Counted from the first letter of the stretch, positions 44,369-54,008 are shown. The stretch is DNA of 64,000 nt from Paenibacillus pinisoli (GCF_003605435.1 NZ_QXQB01000003.1:372001-436000); one strand, 5' to 3'. The notes: generated by a model not told the origin, from the sequence alone. Program-made: numbers and translations.

Positions 44369-46162
44369 TTAATATTCCAGAACAACCATATTCCAATACT
44401 TCAGCTTAGGCAGCGTTACCGTCAGTTCGCCATCCTTCTGCGTGAAGTCCAGGCCGACAGCCGAGCCGCCGTAATGATCCGGCGAAGCAGTCCATACCTT
44501 CTTCACCTTGCCGTCCGCCTTCACCGTCAGCTTGATGTCCGCAATTTCCTTTGGCTCGGCCTGCGACGCCTTGTTGTCCTGCCATTCCATCGTCGTCGCG
44601 TCGGTGAAATTGATAAGATGCAGCATGGTGCGGCCTTGCGCTTCCTTGGCAAAGCTCCATACTTTGCCGCGCTCCGGCATAGCTGACAGCTCAGTTCCCT
44701 CTGCCGCTGCAGCATCCAGCTCCTTGTCGGCAGTTCCGTCGCGCAGCAGATTTTGGTAGGCGGTCAAGAAATCGTAATAGGAGACCAGCGAAGTCTCCAG
44801 CTCATCCGGTATGCTCAGATTGCGGTTCGGAAAATATTCCTTGGCCAGCATGTTTTCGCCCAGCTCCAGATGGGAGCCCCCGGAGGCGAAGATTACGGCG
44901 TTCGTCAACAGGACGCCCGGCGTATTGAATTCCCCTCTGGAGTCGGCATGGTCGTAGTTCATGTAAGCCGCGAATACCGTATTCAACGACCCCGCGCTGT
45001 ACTTCAAGTTCTGGTCTACAATTTCCTTCAAATTGCGGTATTGCGGGTGAGCGTCCCATACCTCCGTATACAGGAACTTGACGGGCGTCTTCGCAATATA
45101 GCTCTGGCCGAACTGGCCTACGGCGTTCATGACATAATCGACATCAATCGCTTTCTTGGCCGCATTCATGAATGGCACGTACGTCTCCGGCAAGTTGAGC
45201 TTGCCGGCATTGCCGTCATACAGCACGCCGCGGTCGCCAAGCTGGTCGACATGCCAGCCGTCGAACGGCAGATGCTTGAACGCATCCTTCTCCTTCGCGA
45301 ACAAATACTTCTGCCATTCCTCATTCGCCGGGTTCATCAGCATAATGTCGCTGGCCCAGCTCTCCGGCAGCGGATGGCGGTCCTGGCTTGTCAGCAGCGG
45401 GTCTTTGAACAAGCCCCATTCCCGCTTCACGCCGTCCTGCTCCGCATCTTCAAATGCGCCGAAGAGCAGATTATAGTTCATCGCCTTCATATTCCGGCTA
45501 TGGGCCAGATCGATATAATTCTTCACCGTATCATAGGATACGAGACGATTGGCAATCTCCGGCCACTGGCTTGCCGGCTTGTCGCCGTCAAGCTTCAGCG
45601 GAATATGATGCTTCCACTGCCAGTCGTAGAACTGAATGCCGTTAATGCGGAAGCGATTAAGCCGTTCGATCGTATTCTCCTGCTCACCCGCATCCATCGT
45701 CATAAAGTCGGCCAAGTAGCCATACCTTGGGAACTTGCCCCAGTCCGATGATACATCGACGGCAATGTTCGTATGATCGACGATCTCTTTGCCCTGCCTC
45801 AAATAAATCTCTGCCATGTAGCCCTTATAATCAGCAGACTCCGGCTTCCATTCCCACTGCACCTCCGCAGCTGCTCCGTCCCATTTCACCGTCGACTCGC
45901 TTACCGTCTCATCGAGATGCTTATAGCGGATTATCACATCGCCGCCTTCTTCCGACGGATTCATCGACAGCGTATACTTGACCGGATCGCCGGGGCTGTA
46001 CCTAGCCTTATCCGTCGTGACATAGGCGAGCAAGCCGGCGTCGCCTGCCTGCTCGGGCGCCAGGGCCGGCTTATCGGCGAGGCACCCGGACAGCAGACCC
46101 GGGATTAACAGTATGCCGACGCAGACCGCCGCTGTTTTTTTGCGAAAAACATGTCCAGGCAT
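44369..46162 (-). CDS. GH66 family dextranase-like lipoprotein
   Basis: 597 residues from the ATG at 46162 (AAGGAG upstream); the frame is open further, but without a ribosome site. Lipoprotein signal with lipobox LLSGC (Cys27), an Ig-like N-domain, then a GH66 barrel: INGIQFYDWQWKHH, MNYNLLFGAF, FDGWHVDQLGD (candidate nucleophile Asp306) and FLYTEVWDAH (candidate acid Glu367). The C-terminal domain is beta-rich. GH66 contains endo-dextranases and cycloisomaltooligosaccharide transferases acting on alpha-1,6-glucan. Tethered outside the membrane, it would cut dextran for the ABC importer encoded just upstream. Confidence 0.88.
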   Translation of the reverse strand: MPGHVFRKKTAAVCVGILLIPGLLSGCLADKPALAPEQAGDAGLLAYVTTDKARYSPGDPVKYTLSMNPSEEGGDVIIRYKHLDETVSESTVKWDGAAAEVQWEWKPESADYKGYMAEIYLRQGKEIVDHTNIAVDVSSDWGKFPRYGYLADFMTMDAGEQENTIERLNRFRINGIQFYDWQWKHHIPLKLDGDKPASQWPEIANRLVSYDTVKNYIDLAHSRNMKAMNYNLLFGAFEDAEQDGVKREWGLFKDPLLTSQDRHPLPESWASDIMLMNPANEEWQKYLFAKEKDAFKHLPFDGWHVDQLGDRGVLYDGNAGKLNLPETYVPFMNAAKKAIDVDYVMNAVGQFGQSYIAKTPVKFLYTEVWDAHPQYRNLKEIVDQNLKYSAGSLNTVFAAYMNYDHADSRGEFNTPGVLLTNAVIFASGGSHLELGENMLAKEYFPNRNLSIPDELETSLVSYYDFLTAYQNLLRDGTADKELDAAAAEGTELSAMPERGKVWSFAKEAQGRTMLHLINFTDATTMEWQDNKASQAEPKEIADIKLTVKADGKVKKVWTASPDHYGGSAVGLDFTQKDGELTVTLPKLKYWNMVVLEY

Positions 46163-46208
46163 GGATGGTCTCCTTGTTTGTTGGATTCGTTGTATCTGAT
46201 GCGCTTGA

Positions 46209-47042
46209 TTAACCCTTAACGCCGCCTTCATTGTAGCCGGATTGCACGAATTTCTTCTGGAACGTAATGTACAGCAAAATGACTGGCAGCAGGGCAATCA
46301 TTGAAGCTGCGAATACTTGGCCGTAATTGGTTGAATATTTGTCATTGAACATCAGGATGGCGATTGGCAGCGTACGCATCGCCTCGCTCTTGATCAGCGT
46401 GAGCGCCAGGAAATATTCCTCCCACGTGCCCTGGAAGATGAAGATCGCCAGCGTGCCAAGCGCAGGCAGCGATTGCGGCAGGTAGATGTTCCAGAAGATG
46501 CGCCAGTTGCCTCCGCCGTCGATCAGAACGGATTCCTCCAGCTCCTTCGGAATGCTCTCGAAAAACCCGCGCAGGAAAAAGACGTTGCCGATGACGCCGC
46601 CCGCAATATAGACAAGCCATAAGCCGCTGTACGTGTTGACGAGTCCCATATCCTTGATGATGACGAATTGCGGAATGATGTTAATGACGCCCGGAATGAA
46701 CATGGTGAGCAGGAAGATCCGGAAGACCAGCTCTTTGCCCGGGAAGGTGAATCTCGCAAAACCATATGCGGTCAGCGCGCCCAGGAAGAGCGAGCCGACC
46801 ATAGCAACCGAGGTAACGATCACGCTGTTCATGAAATAATTGACGAAGTTATTTTTGTTCCAAACGGTAATGTAGTTGGCGAAGTTGACTTTGACCGAAA
46901 ATACTTGCTCCGGCTTAGGCAGCGTATTGGTGCCCTGGAAGAAGGTCGTCAGGATCATATAGATGAACGGGAAGACGAAGAGAAGAGCGCCCGTTATGAT
47001 GACCGCATAGACGACGATCTTGTTGATTAGCGATGTTTGCAT
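46209..47042 (-). CDS. Carbohydrate ABC transporter permease (MalG type)
   Basis: 277 residues, AAGGAGG before the ATG. Six helices; the EAA loop reads ELEESVLIDGGGNWRIFWNI. It starts 12 bases after the MalF-like gene. With the dextranase-like protein and oligo-1,6-glucosidase in the same locus, the substrate is probably isomalto-oligosaccharides. Confidence 0.92.
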   Translation of the reverse strand: MQTSLINKIVVYAVIITGALLFVFPFIYMILTTFFQGTNTLPKPEQVFSVKVNFANYITVWNKNNFVNYFMNSVIVTSVAMVGSLFLGALTAYGFARFTFPGKELVFRIFLLTMFIPGVINIIPQFVIIKDMGLVNTYSGLWLVYIAGGVIGNVFFLRGFFESIPKELEESVLIDGGGNWRIFWNIYLPQSLPALGTLAIFIFQGTWEEYFLALTLIKSEAMRTLPIAILMFNDKYSTNYGQVFAASMIALLPVILLYITFQKKFVQSGYNEGGVKG

Positions 47043-47054
47043 AGGCGATCCTCC

Positions 47055-48014
47055 TTAGAACATTCTCTGCCTTCCGATTTTTTTCATCTGCGTATACGTC
47101 AGGATAAAGACGAGCACGCCCATCATGACCCCCATAGCCGAAGCCGGTCCAAACTTCAGGTTCTGGAACGCTTCGATATAGATCAAGCTCGGGATAACAT
47201 GCGTCTGGTTCATCGGTCCGCCCTGCGTAATGAAGTAGACTTGCGGGAAAAATCCGAATGCTCCGTTGATCAGATTGATGACGATGAAGAGCGTAATCGG
47301 CTTCAGAAGAGGAATGGTTATTTTCCAAAACTTCTGGCCCGCGTTGGCCCCGTCGATATCGGCTGCCTCATACAGGTCCTTCGGTATGCCCTGCAGCGCC
47401 GCAAGATAGATGACGACGCCCCATCCGACTGTCTTCCAAATATGGAACAGCCAGATCATGATCATGGCCGACCAATAGTTGTTGCGCCAGGAAATCGGCT
47501 CGCCAATGATGCCTAATTGCTTATGAAGAATGAAATTGATAAAGCCGCCGTCGCCGTCTGCGAACAAATATTTGAACAGCAGCGCGATAATAATCCACGA
47601 TGTGACGATCGGCAAATAATAAATGGTGCGGAACGCAATTTTGAATTTGACGAACCTGGCGTTGATCAGGACGGCGAAAAACACTGCCAAAAACCAGTTG
47701 ACCGGCACCGTCGCCGCCACGTTCAGGAACGTGTTGCGCAGCGCGATCAAGAAGCGGTCGTTCGGGTCCTGGAACACCTTCGTATAGTTGTCGAAGCCGA
47801 CCCACGGATTCGCCGCATTCGGCATAATGCTGTAATCCTGAAAGCTGATCATAATGTTGCGGATCATGGGATAAATCACGAATACGGCGATGCCGATAAA
47901 GCCGATCGCGACAAAAGGCAGTACGGTCAGCCATTGCTTGAGGCCGAGCTTGAACTTGCTTTTGCGCATCAGAGGCGGCTGCTTGGTATCCGGCGTTAAT
48001 GCGGAATCGGGCAT
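47055..48014 (-). CDS. Carbohydrate ABC transporter permease (MalF type)
   Basis: 319 residues. A cytoplasmic N-tail of ~25 residues, six helices and the EAA loop LYEAADIDGANAGQKFWKI. It is preceded by a GC-rich stem-loop in the 112-base gap after the binding-protein gene, a usual device for making more binding protein than permease. Confidence 0.92.
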   Translation of the reverse strand: MPDSALTPDTKQPPLMRKSKFKLGLKQWLTVLPFVAIGFIGIAVFVIYPMIRNIMISFQDYSIMPNAANPWVGFDNYTKVFQDPNDRFLIALRNTFLNVAATVPVNWFLAVFFAVLINARFVKFKIAFRTIYYLPIVTSWIIIALLFKYLFADGDGGFINFILHKQLGIIGEPISWRNNYWSAMIMIWLFHIWKTVGWGVVIYLAALQGIPKDLYEAADIDGANAGQKFWKITIPLLKPITLFIVINLINGAFGFFPQVYFITQGGPMNQTHVIPSLIYIEAFQNLKFGPASAMGVMMGVLVFILTYTQMKKIGRQRMF

Positions 48015-48071
48015 AAGCGGATGCCCTCCTTTCGCTGGTTGAGAGAATGTCTGGTTGTTGCAAGGAGGAAA

Positions 48072-48097
48072 GGGCGGCTTCGCCGAAGCAGCCGCCC
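48072..48097 (-). other. Intercistronic stem-loop between binding protein and permease genes
   Basis: On the minus strand GGGCGGCT and AGCCGCCC pair around a ten-base loop, followed by TTTCC. It probably stabilises the upstream message or partly stops transcription. Confidence 0.55.
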
Positions 48098-48126
48098 CGC
48101 AAAGTTACCCTTTCCATCGATGCTGC

Positions 48127-49446
48127 TTATTTCAATATCGCTTCGATCTGCTTCACCGCTTCGTCCAGCGCAGCCTTCGGCTCAGACTCGCCGCGAATCG
48201 CTTTTTCGAATGCCAGGTTGAAAATCGCTTCCACTTCGCCCCATTGCGGGATCGGCGTGCGCGGCAGCGCCGTCTCGAGCTGCTCTACGTACGTATCAAC
48301 GAACGGAATGTCCATCGATTTCATTGCATCTGCCGCTGCTTTATTGGAAGGGATGAGGCCTGTTTCGGCCATAATTTTTTGCGGCTCTTCGGTCAGCATC
48401 CACTTTGCAAATGTCCATGCTTCCTCCGGATGCTTGGAATTCGCGAACATCACCAGATTCTCGCCGCCGATGACGGAACGGCTGCCGCCGTCTCCTGCCG
48501 GCATAAGCGCTCTTACCGTCTCCTCCAGCGGATCGAAGCCTGTTGCTTCCTTCTCCGCAATCTTCGTGCTGTAGAACCAAGGACCGTCATCGCTCATCAA
48601 ATATTCGCCGCTAATGATGCCGTCCCATGTGCCCGGCTCGCCGCCAAGCATAACTGGCAGCACCAGCCCTTTGCTGTTCCAATCCATAATGGTTTGCAAA
48701 GCCTTTACGCTGGCTTCGCTGTTCAGATACCCGTCTGCTTTGGTATAGTCATCATTCGTGATGGAACCGCCCAAGCTCCAGAACCATGGCGCGAGCCCCC
48801 AGGCATGAATGCCCGATACGCCCATGCCGTATTTGCCCTTCGCCTTCAGCGTCTCCGCTGCCGCAACCAGCTCATCCATCGTCTTCGGCGCTTCTGTCAG
48901 GCCCGCTTCCGCAAGCGTCGCCTTGTTGTAGATCGCAACCTTTGTATTCGTGTTGACCGGAACGCCGTAATAGCCGCTGTTAAAATAATTCGTGGCCATC
49001 GGAGCTTCAAATACCCTCCCTTTCAGCTCCTCAAAGCCGTCCAGCTTGCTCACTTCCATCAGCGCGTTCTGTGCCGCAAATTCCGGTACCCATACGATAT
49101 CCATGCGCATCAGGTCCGGCGCCGCATCGCCGGCTACACCGGCTATGACTTGCTGCTTCAGCCCTTCATAAGGCATGCGCGTCAGCTTCAGCTCGATGTT
49201 CGGATACGCTTCCTCGAAGGCCGGCTTGATTTTGTCGGTCAGCACCATTTCTTCCGCGTCGCTGTAAGTGTGCCAGTATTCGATCGTTACTTTTTTGCCT
49301 GCGGGCTTATCGGTTCCGCCGTCCGTCCCTGACCCGCCATTGCCCGAAGACCCGTTATTGCCTCCGTTGCCGCCAGAGCACGCGGCCATTACCAATACGA
49401 GAACAAGCGCCATAAGGGCGATTGCCGCTTTTCTTGTCTTTTTCAT
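48127..49446 (-). CDS. Sugar-binding lipoprotein (probable isomalto-oligosaccharide uptake)
   Basis: 439 residues. Lipoprotein signal with lipobox VMAACSGG and a Gly/Ser/Asn linker. Family-1 solute-binding fold (VTIEYWHTYSDAEEMVLTDK, PDLMRMDIVWVPEFAAQ, VIGGENLVMFANSKHPEEAW). It heads the operon of two permeases, dextranase-like lipoprotein, kinase, regulator and second binding protein. GAGGGGAG is the ribosome site. A palindromic cre-like site lies ~65 bases upstream. Confidence 0.92.
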   Translation of the reverse strand: MKKTRKAAIALMALVLVLVMAACSGGNGGNNGSSGNGGSGTDGGTDKPAGKKVTIEYWHTYSDAEEMVLTDKIKPAFEEAYPNIELKLTRMPYEGLKQQVIAGVAGDAAPDLMRMDIVWVPEFAAQNALMEVSKLDGFEELKGRVFEAPMATNYFNSGYYGVPVNTNTKVAIYNKATLAEAGLTEAPKTMDELVAAAETLKAKGKYGMGVSGIHAWGLAPWFWSLGGSITNDDYTKADGYLNSEASVKALQTIMDWNSKGLVLPVMLGGEPGTWDGIISGEYLMSDDGPWFYSTKIAEKEATGFDPLEETVRALMPAGDGGSRSVIGGENLVMFANSKHPEEAWTFAKWMLTEEPQKIMAETGLIPSNKAAADAMKSMDIPFVDTYVEQLETALPRTPIPQWGEVEAIFNLAFEKAIRGESEPKAALDEAVKQIEAILK

Positions 49447-49787
49447 TCTCTATTGCTCCCCTCATGATAGGTGTGTAATCCATAGGTCGATTATCACCCA
49501 GGGGCCGCGCGGAAGTAACCGCTTACTTTCTCATCATCGTGTCGTATAATCTCCTCTTCCCGGCGGGCGGAGAGCAGGCTGCAGCTTGTATGGTGTTCGA
49601 TTTTATGCTGGGGTGTGTTTTATTCTCTTGGGTGAGGGGAGGGATAGGGCGTTGCGGCATCGCGATTATTTCAAAGTGACAAGAAGGATAATGCTAGCAG
49701 AAAGGGGATTTTTCAGAAGGTGCACAATATTACGATGGGGTGAACATAAGACACCCCACCGTTCATGTGCGCGTTAACTGGAGAGCA
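49447..49787 (-). promoter_or_regulatory. Upstream region of the dextran operon, cre-like palindrome at 49513-49528
   Basis: AAGTAACCGCTTACTT (49513-49528) is a near-palindrome; its core AGTAAGCGGTTACT on the minus strand differs from the CcpA consensus mainly at the first bases. The left-hand end of the gene at 49788 has a weak hairpin at about 49740-49768 (GGTGGGGTG with CACCCCATC) as a possible terminator. No gene is seen between. Confidence 0.45.
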
Positions 49788-51479
49788 TTACTTGGTTAAA
49801 GAATAGACACGTGCTTCGTATGGGCGTAGAGTGAATTGACGAATATCGGCCGGCGCTTCAATATCATCGTAGTTGCTAATGATCAATTCCCTGGAGGCAT
49901 GCGCCAGCTCGTCAGGAAGAATGAATTCAGCTGGCTCTCCAAAGAAATTAAGGATGATCAGCCACCGCTCGCCGTTCAGTTCCCGCGTATAAACGTAAAT
50001 GCGGTCATCGTCCGGCAGGATCAGCTCATAGCTGCCATACACCATAATATCGTGTTTCTTGCGAAGCTGGATCAGCCGCTTGTAGTAATGGAAGATAGAA
50101 TCCGAATCGGCTGTTGCCTGCTCCGCATTGATCCGGTCGTAGTCCGGATTCGACGCCAGCCATGGAGTGCCGGTCGTAAATCCGCCATTCGGCGAAGCAT
50201 CCCATTGCATCGGCGTGCGCGCGTTATCCCTGCCTTTAGCATAGATAGAAGCCATGACTTCCTCTTCGCTTCTGCCGTGCTCATATCTGTGCTCCCGGTA
50301 CATATTGAGCGTCTCAATATCGCGGTAATCGTCGATGGACGGGAACTTTACGTTAGTCATGCCAAGCTCTTCACCCTGGTAAATGTACGGCGTGCCTTTA
50401 AGCGTATGCAGCAGAGTTGCGAGCATTTTGGCGGATTGCTTATGATATGCGCCTGTGTCGCCGAACCGGGATACCATGCGCGGCTGATCGTGATTATTCA
50501 GATAGAGGCTGTTCCAGCCGTCCTCCGCCAATCCCACCTGCCACTTATGCAAAATATCCCGAAGTCCTTTCAGCGTCCATGGTCTGAGGTCCCATTTGCC
50601 GTATGGCCCGGAATCGACGTCCATGTGCTCGAACTGGAACACCATGTTCAACTCGCCGCGGTCCTTGCCCGTATAATCCTTAGCCTGCTCGACCGTTGCG
50701 CCCGGCATTTCCCCTACTGTCATAATGTCGTACTTCGACAGCACTTCACGATTCATTTCTTGCAGGTAATCATGGATCTTAGGCCCGTTCATAAAATGCT
50801 CGCCGCCCCATGCGTAGCGATCCCCGCCAACACTCGGCAGCCCTGGCGTCTTGGAAATGCAATTGATTACGTCCATCCGGAAGCCGTCGATTCCTTTATC
50901 GAGCCAGAACGTCATCATGTGGTACACTTCCTGGCGGAGGACAGGATTCTCCCAGTTCAGGTCGGGCTGTTTTTTCGAGAACAAATGCAAGAAGTATTCG
51001 CCCGTCGCTTCATCATACTGCCATGCCGAGCCGCCAAAAAACGAAACCCAGTTATTCGGCTCTTGCCCTTCGGGACCGCCCGGACGCCACATGTAGTAAT
51101 CGCGATAAGGGCTGTCCTTGGAGGAACGCGACTCCATGAACCACGCGTGCTCGTCCGAAGAATGGTTCACCACGAGGTCCATGATCAGCTTCATGCCGCG
51201 TTCATGAATGCCCTGGAGCATTTCCTCCCAATCCGCCATCGTGCCGAACTCATCCATTATGTTGCGATAGTCGCTAATGTCGTAGCCATTGTCATCATTA
51301 GGCGACTTGAACACCGGACTCAGCCAAATGACGTCTACGCCCAGCTCCTTCAAGTAATCCAGCTTGGAAATGATGCCTCGCAGATCGCCAATGCCATCTC
51401 CATTGGAGTCCATGAAGCTCCTTGGGTAAATTTGATACACAACGGCTTCCTTCCAAAACGCTCGCTTCAACTCGCTCAT
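49788..51479 (-). CDS. GH13 oligo-1,6-glucosidase (isomaltase type)
   Basis: 563 residues from the ATG at 51479 behind AGGAG. No signal, so cytoplasmic. GH13 regions are visible: DLVVNHSSDEHAWF, the nucleophile in GIDGFRMDVINCISK (Asp near 200), the acid/base in MTVGEMPGATVEQA (Glu near 256) and the transition-state Asp in LYLNNHDQPRMVSRFG (near 329). Val directly after the nucleophile Asp is the signature of alpha-1,6-specific oligo-1,6-glucosidases, in contrast to alpha-1,4 enzymes. It would finish breakdown of isomalto-oligosaccharides imported by the neighbouring operon. Confidence 0.9.
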   Translation of the reverse strand: MSELKRAFWKEAVVYQIYPRSFMDSNGDGIGDLRGIISKLDYLKELGVDVIWLSPVFKSPNDDNGYDISDYRNIMDEFGTMADWEEMLQGIHERGMKLIMDLVVNHSSDEHAWFMESRSSKDSPYRDYYMWRPGGPEGQEPNNWVSFFGGSAWQYDEATGEYFLHLFSKKQPDLNWENPVLRQEVYHMMTFWLDKGIDGFRMDVINCISKTPGLPSVGGDRYAWGGEHFMNGPKIHDYLQEMNREVLSKYDIMTVGEMPGATVEQAKDYTGKDRGELNMVFQFEHMDVDSGPYGKWDLRPWTLKGLRDILHKWQVGLAEDGWNSLYLNNHDQPRMVSRFGDTGAYHKQSAKMLATLLHTLKGTPYIYQGEELGMTNVKFPSIDDYRDIETLNMYREHRYEHGRSEEEVMASIYAKGRDNARTPMQWDASPNGGFTTGTPWLASNPDYDRINAEQATADSDSIFHYYKRLIQLRKKHDIMVYGSYELILPDDDRIYVYTRELNGERWLIILNFFGEPAEFILPDELAHASRELIISNYDDIEAPADIRQFTLRPYEARVYSLTK

Positions 51480-51620
51480 CCCTAAGTCACTCCTATTCGT
51501 ACGCATTATCGTAACTGCTACCTAGTATGAAGAAGCTCCCGCCCCGCGAAAACGTACAACCTTCTCACGTTGCGGAATATAATGCACCCTTGCGGCGTTG
51601 GGCACGCCTTGGGTTCGCTG

Positions 51621-51843
51621 CAAGCCGAGTTTCTCGGATTAGAGCGCGCGGCACGACCCATTTGCGTGCTGCAAGCCGAGTTTCTCGGATTAGAGTGCGC
51701 GGCGCGGCCCGTTTGCTTGCTGCAAGCCGAGTTTCTCGGATTAGAGTGCGCGGCGCGGCCCGTTTGCTTGCTGCAAGCCGAGTTTCTCGGATTAGAGTGC
51801 GCGGCGCGGCCCGTTTGCTTGCTGTAAGCCGAGTTTCTCGGCT
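51621..51843. repeat. Tandem array of a 51-bp unit carrying a small hairpin, five copies
   Basis: CAAGCCGAGTTTCTCGGA starts at 51621, 51672, 51723, 51774 and, as TAAGCCGAGTTTCTCGGC, 51825: an exact 51-base period with the fifth copy partial. Each copy contains CCGAG-TTT-CTCGG, a compact inverted repeat, then GATTAGAGTGCGCGGCGCGG. Copies 2-4 are almost identical and copy 1 is diverged. The unit is a multiple of three and open in two plus frames, but there is no ribosome site or family resemblance. The flanks, 51480-51620 and 51844-51869, show nothing else. Confidence 0.9.
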
Positions 51844-51869
51844 ATCAGTCGCCCCATCCCTGCGAGTGC

Positions 51870-51921
51870 GGAAATAGGCCCTGTCTCTAATGCTGGACCA
51901 AAAGAGAACAGGACCTATTGT
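51870..51921 (-). terminator. Long hairpin downstream of the ThuA-like gene
   Basis: AATAGGCCCTGTCTCT and AGAGAACAGGACCTATT pair with one bulge. It starts about 85 bases after the ThuA-like stop; the following minus-strand sequence is only slightly T-rich. Confidence 0.5.
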
Positions 51922-52006
51922 CAGCGTATGCCGGCTGCTTCGACTTTAGCCGGCTTGCTTTTTACCCCAATCGTACGTGCCAAACAAAAACTAACCTGCT
52001 TACTGC

Positions 52007-52744
52007 TTACTTGCTTTTGCCGATCGGTTCGATCGGATCCATCCGGCCGGAGCGAGTAGCGGCGCCTGCGATAGGCGCGGCCCAGCGAACGGCGTTGCCG
52101 ATTACCTTCAGCACTTCCGGCTGATGGTAGATCGGGAATGTCTCATGGCCCGGGCGGAAGTAGAACAGCTTGCCCTTGCCGCGACGGTAGCAGCAGCCGC
52201 TGCGGAACACTTCGCCGCCTTCGAACCACGAGATGAAGACTAGCTCGTCCGGCGCCGGAATCTCGAAACGCTCGCCGTACATTTCTTCCTTCGGAATTTC
52301 AAAGTAATCGCCAAGACCTTCCGCAATCGGATGACCGTGCTCGATAACCCATACTCTCTCGCGCTCGCCGTCATCACGCCACTTCAGCGTCCCCGTCTTT
52401 GTGCCGAGCAGCCGTTCGAACAGCTTCGAGCCATGACCGGAGTGAAGCACGATCAGCCCCATGCCGTCTGTCACAACGCGGTCGCGCACCTTCTCCACAA
52501 TGTCATCGCGCACTTCGCCATGCGCCAGATGTCCCCACCAGATGAGGACATCCGTATTCGCCAGCACTTCATCGGTCAAGCCATGATCCGGCTCATCCAG
52601 CGTAGCTGTGCGAATCTCAACCGGCTCATTGGTTTTCAAATAGTTGCCGATTGCGTTATGAATGCCCTCCGGATAAATGCTTGCTACATGCTCGTTTTCT
52701 TTCTCATGCCGATATTCGTTCCATACGGTAACGCGAATGGTCAT
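52007..52744 (-). CDS. ThuA-like protein (trehalose utilisation family)
   Basis: 245 residues from the ATG at 52744, nine bases after AGGAG. A single ThuA domain of class-I glutamine-amidotransferase-like fold ([19 protein letters not shown] strand, [53 protein letters not shown]). ThuA of rhizobia is linked to disaccharide catabolism, where ThuAB oxidise trehalose-type sugars to 3-keto forms; ThuB is a Gfo/Idh/MocA enzyme. An oxidoreductase of that family is the upstream gene here, so the pair may act on a disaccharide. Expected in the cytoplasm. Confidence 0.85.
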   Translation of the reverse strand: MTIRVTVWNEYRHEKENEHVASIYPEGIHNAIGNYLKTNEPVEIRTATLDEPDHGLTDEVLANTDVLIWWGHLAHGEVRDDIVEKVRDRVVTDGMGLIVLHSGHGSKLFERLLGTKTGTLKWRDDGERERVWVIEHGHPIAEGLGDYFEIPKEEMYGERFEIPAPDELVFISWFEGGEVFRSGCCYRRGKGKLFYFRPGHETFPIYHQPEVLKVIGNAVRWAAPIAGAATRSGRMDPIEPIGKSK

Positions 52745-52931
52745 AATCTTCATCTCCTATTCCTGCTGCATTTTTGATTTCACTTCGGCATTGCCTTACC
52801 TAGGTCAATTTCCAGCTCAACCTTACTTTCCTTCAATCCTTCGATCCATTCCAGCTTGGCCTGGCCTTCTCTAGATGATTTCCAGCTCGGCTTTACCTTC
52901 CTTCGATACTCCCGGCTCAGCCTGGCCTTCC
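52745..52931. repeat. Degenerate 65-68-bp repeats after the oxidoreductase gene
   Basis: TTTCCAGCTC recurs at 52808 and 52876, and the related CTTCCAGCTTCG at 52941 forms the last codons of the oxidoreductase gene. Between them GGCCTGGCCTTC and GCCTGGCCTTCC repeat. The pattern suggests that the 3' end of the gene was duplicated twice and then decayed. Confidence 0.45.
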
Positions 52932-54008
52932 CTACATCGCTTCCAGCTTCGTCACGCTGTCCTTCACTACCGTGGACACCCAGCGCTCCTCCGCAAACGA
53001 TTCAATAATGGCATCCAGCGTTAACTGATTAATATAGCCGTCCTCGATCGTCGCATCCAGCCCGTCGCCCTTGCCCTGCAGCAAATTGAAGAACGCCTGC
53101 ATCTGCTCAGCTGCGCAGCTCTCCGGCACGGCCGCATCCCTGAAGCCGCCCTCTTCATCCGTAAAGTTCACCTGCAGCGAATCCGATTCCTCCAGGTTGT
53201 ATACAAGCGAACCCTCAGAGCCGTAAACTTCGATGCGCTGGTAATTGCCCCGGCCGAACGCAAAACGAGAGATTTGCATGGAAGACGAAATGCCGCCCTC
53301 CATCCGGCCCAGCACATGGCAGAAGTCATCGACATCTACTTCGCCTGTACCGTTGCCGCCGATCAGCTCACGCTCGCGGATAATGGTATCGGCATGCCCG
53401 ATGACCTTCTCCGTCTCCCCGACGAGGAAACGATGCAGATCCAAAATATGCGATCCCAAGTCGCCAAGCGCGCCGGAGCCGGACAGTTCCTTGCTGAAGC
53501 GCCATACAAGCGGAAGCTTCTCGTCAATGGCCCACCCTTGCAAATACTGGCTATATATATGATGGATGCGTCCAAGCTTGCCCTCGGCAATCAACTGCCT
53601 TGCATAACGCGCAGCAGACTTGTAGCGGTATGTGAAGCACACCATATGAGGGATCGGAGACTTCCGCAGCTCTTCACGCAGCACAAGCGCTTCCCCCGTG
53701 TTCATCGCAATCGGCTTCTCCAGCGCAAACGGCTTTCCGTAGCGAATCGCGTCCCGCGCCACCGCAAAATGGTTGAAATTCGGCGTGCCGATCATAACCG
53801 CGTCGATCTCTCCGTTCTGGAGCATATCCTCATGGCGCGCATAACGCCTCTCCGCCGGAATGCCCAGCGACTCTCCCCGCTCCGCAAGCGCAGTCACATT
53901 GACATCGCAGATGGCCCATAGCTCGGCATCCGGACTTTGCTCGATGCCCCAGATGTGATAATTCGCAATTCCGCCAAGCCCAATGACTCCGATTTTCAGC
54001 TTCCCCAT
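52932..54008 (-). CDS. Gfo/Idh/MocA family oxidoreductase (ThuB-like context)
   Basis: 358 residues from the ATG at 54008; upstream in-frame starts at 54017 and 54026 lack a better ribosome site. The Rossmann motif is LKIGVIGLGGIANYHIWG, the Glu-Lys-Pro motif is YGKPFALEKPIAMNTGEA, and the substrate-domain motif GSGALGDLGSHILDLHRFLV holds a His that may be catalytic. It precedes the ThuA-like gene on the same strand and is divergent from an AraC regulator. NAD-dependent oxidation of a sugar is likely. Confidence 0.88.
   Translation of the reverse strand: MGKLKIGVIGLGGIANYHIWGIEQSPDAELWAICDVNVTALAERGESLGIPAERRYARHEDMLQNGEIDAVMIGTPNFNHFAVARDAIRYGKPFALEKPIAMNTGEALVLREELRKSPIPHMVCFTYRYKSAARYARQLIAEGKLGRIHHIYSQYLQGWAIDEKLPLVWRFSKELSGSGALGDLGSHILDLHRFLVGETEKVIGHADTIIRERELIGGNGTGEVDVDDFCHVLGRMEGGISSSMQISRFAFGRGNYQRIEVYGSEGSLVYNLEESDSLQVNFTDEEGGFRDAAVPESCAAEQMQAFFNLLQGKGDGLDATIEDGYINQLTLDAIIESFAEERWVSTVVKDSVTKLEAM

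Noticed and set aside
49836..51485. 549-codon open frame on the plus strand
   Set aside because: It is the antisense shadow of the GH13 gene, a by-product of GC-rich codon use.
51527..51877. Repeat protein from the 51-bp array
   Set aside because: The frame exists only because the unit is a multiple of three; it lacks a ribosome site, and a second frame is equally open.
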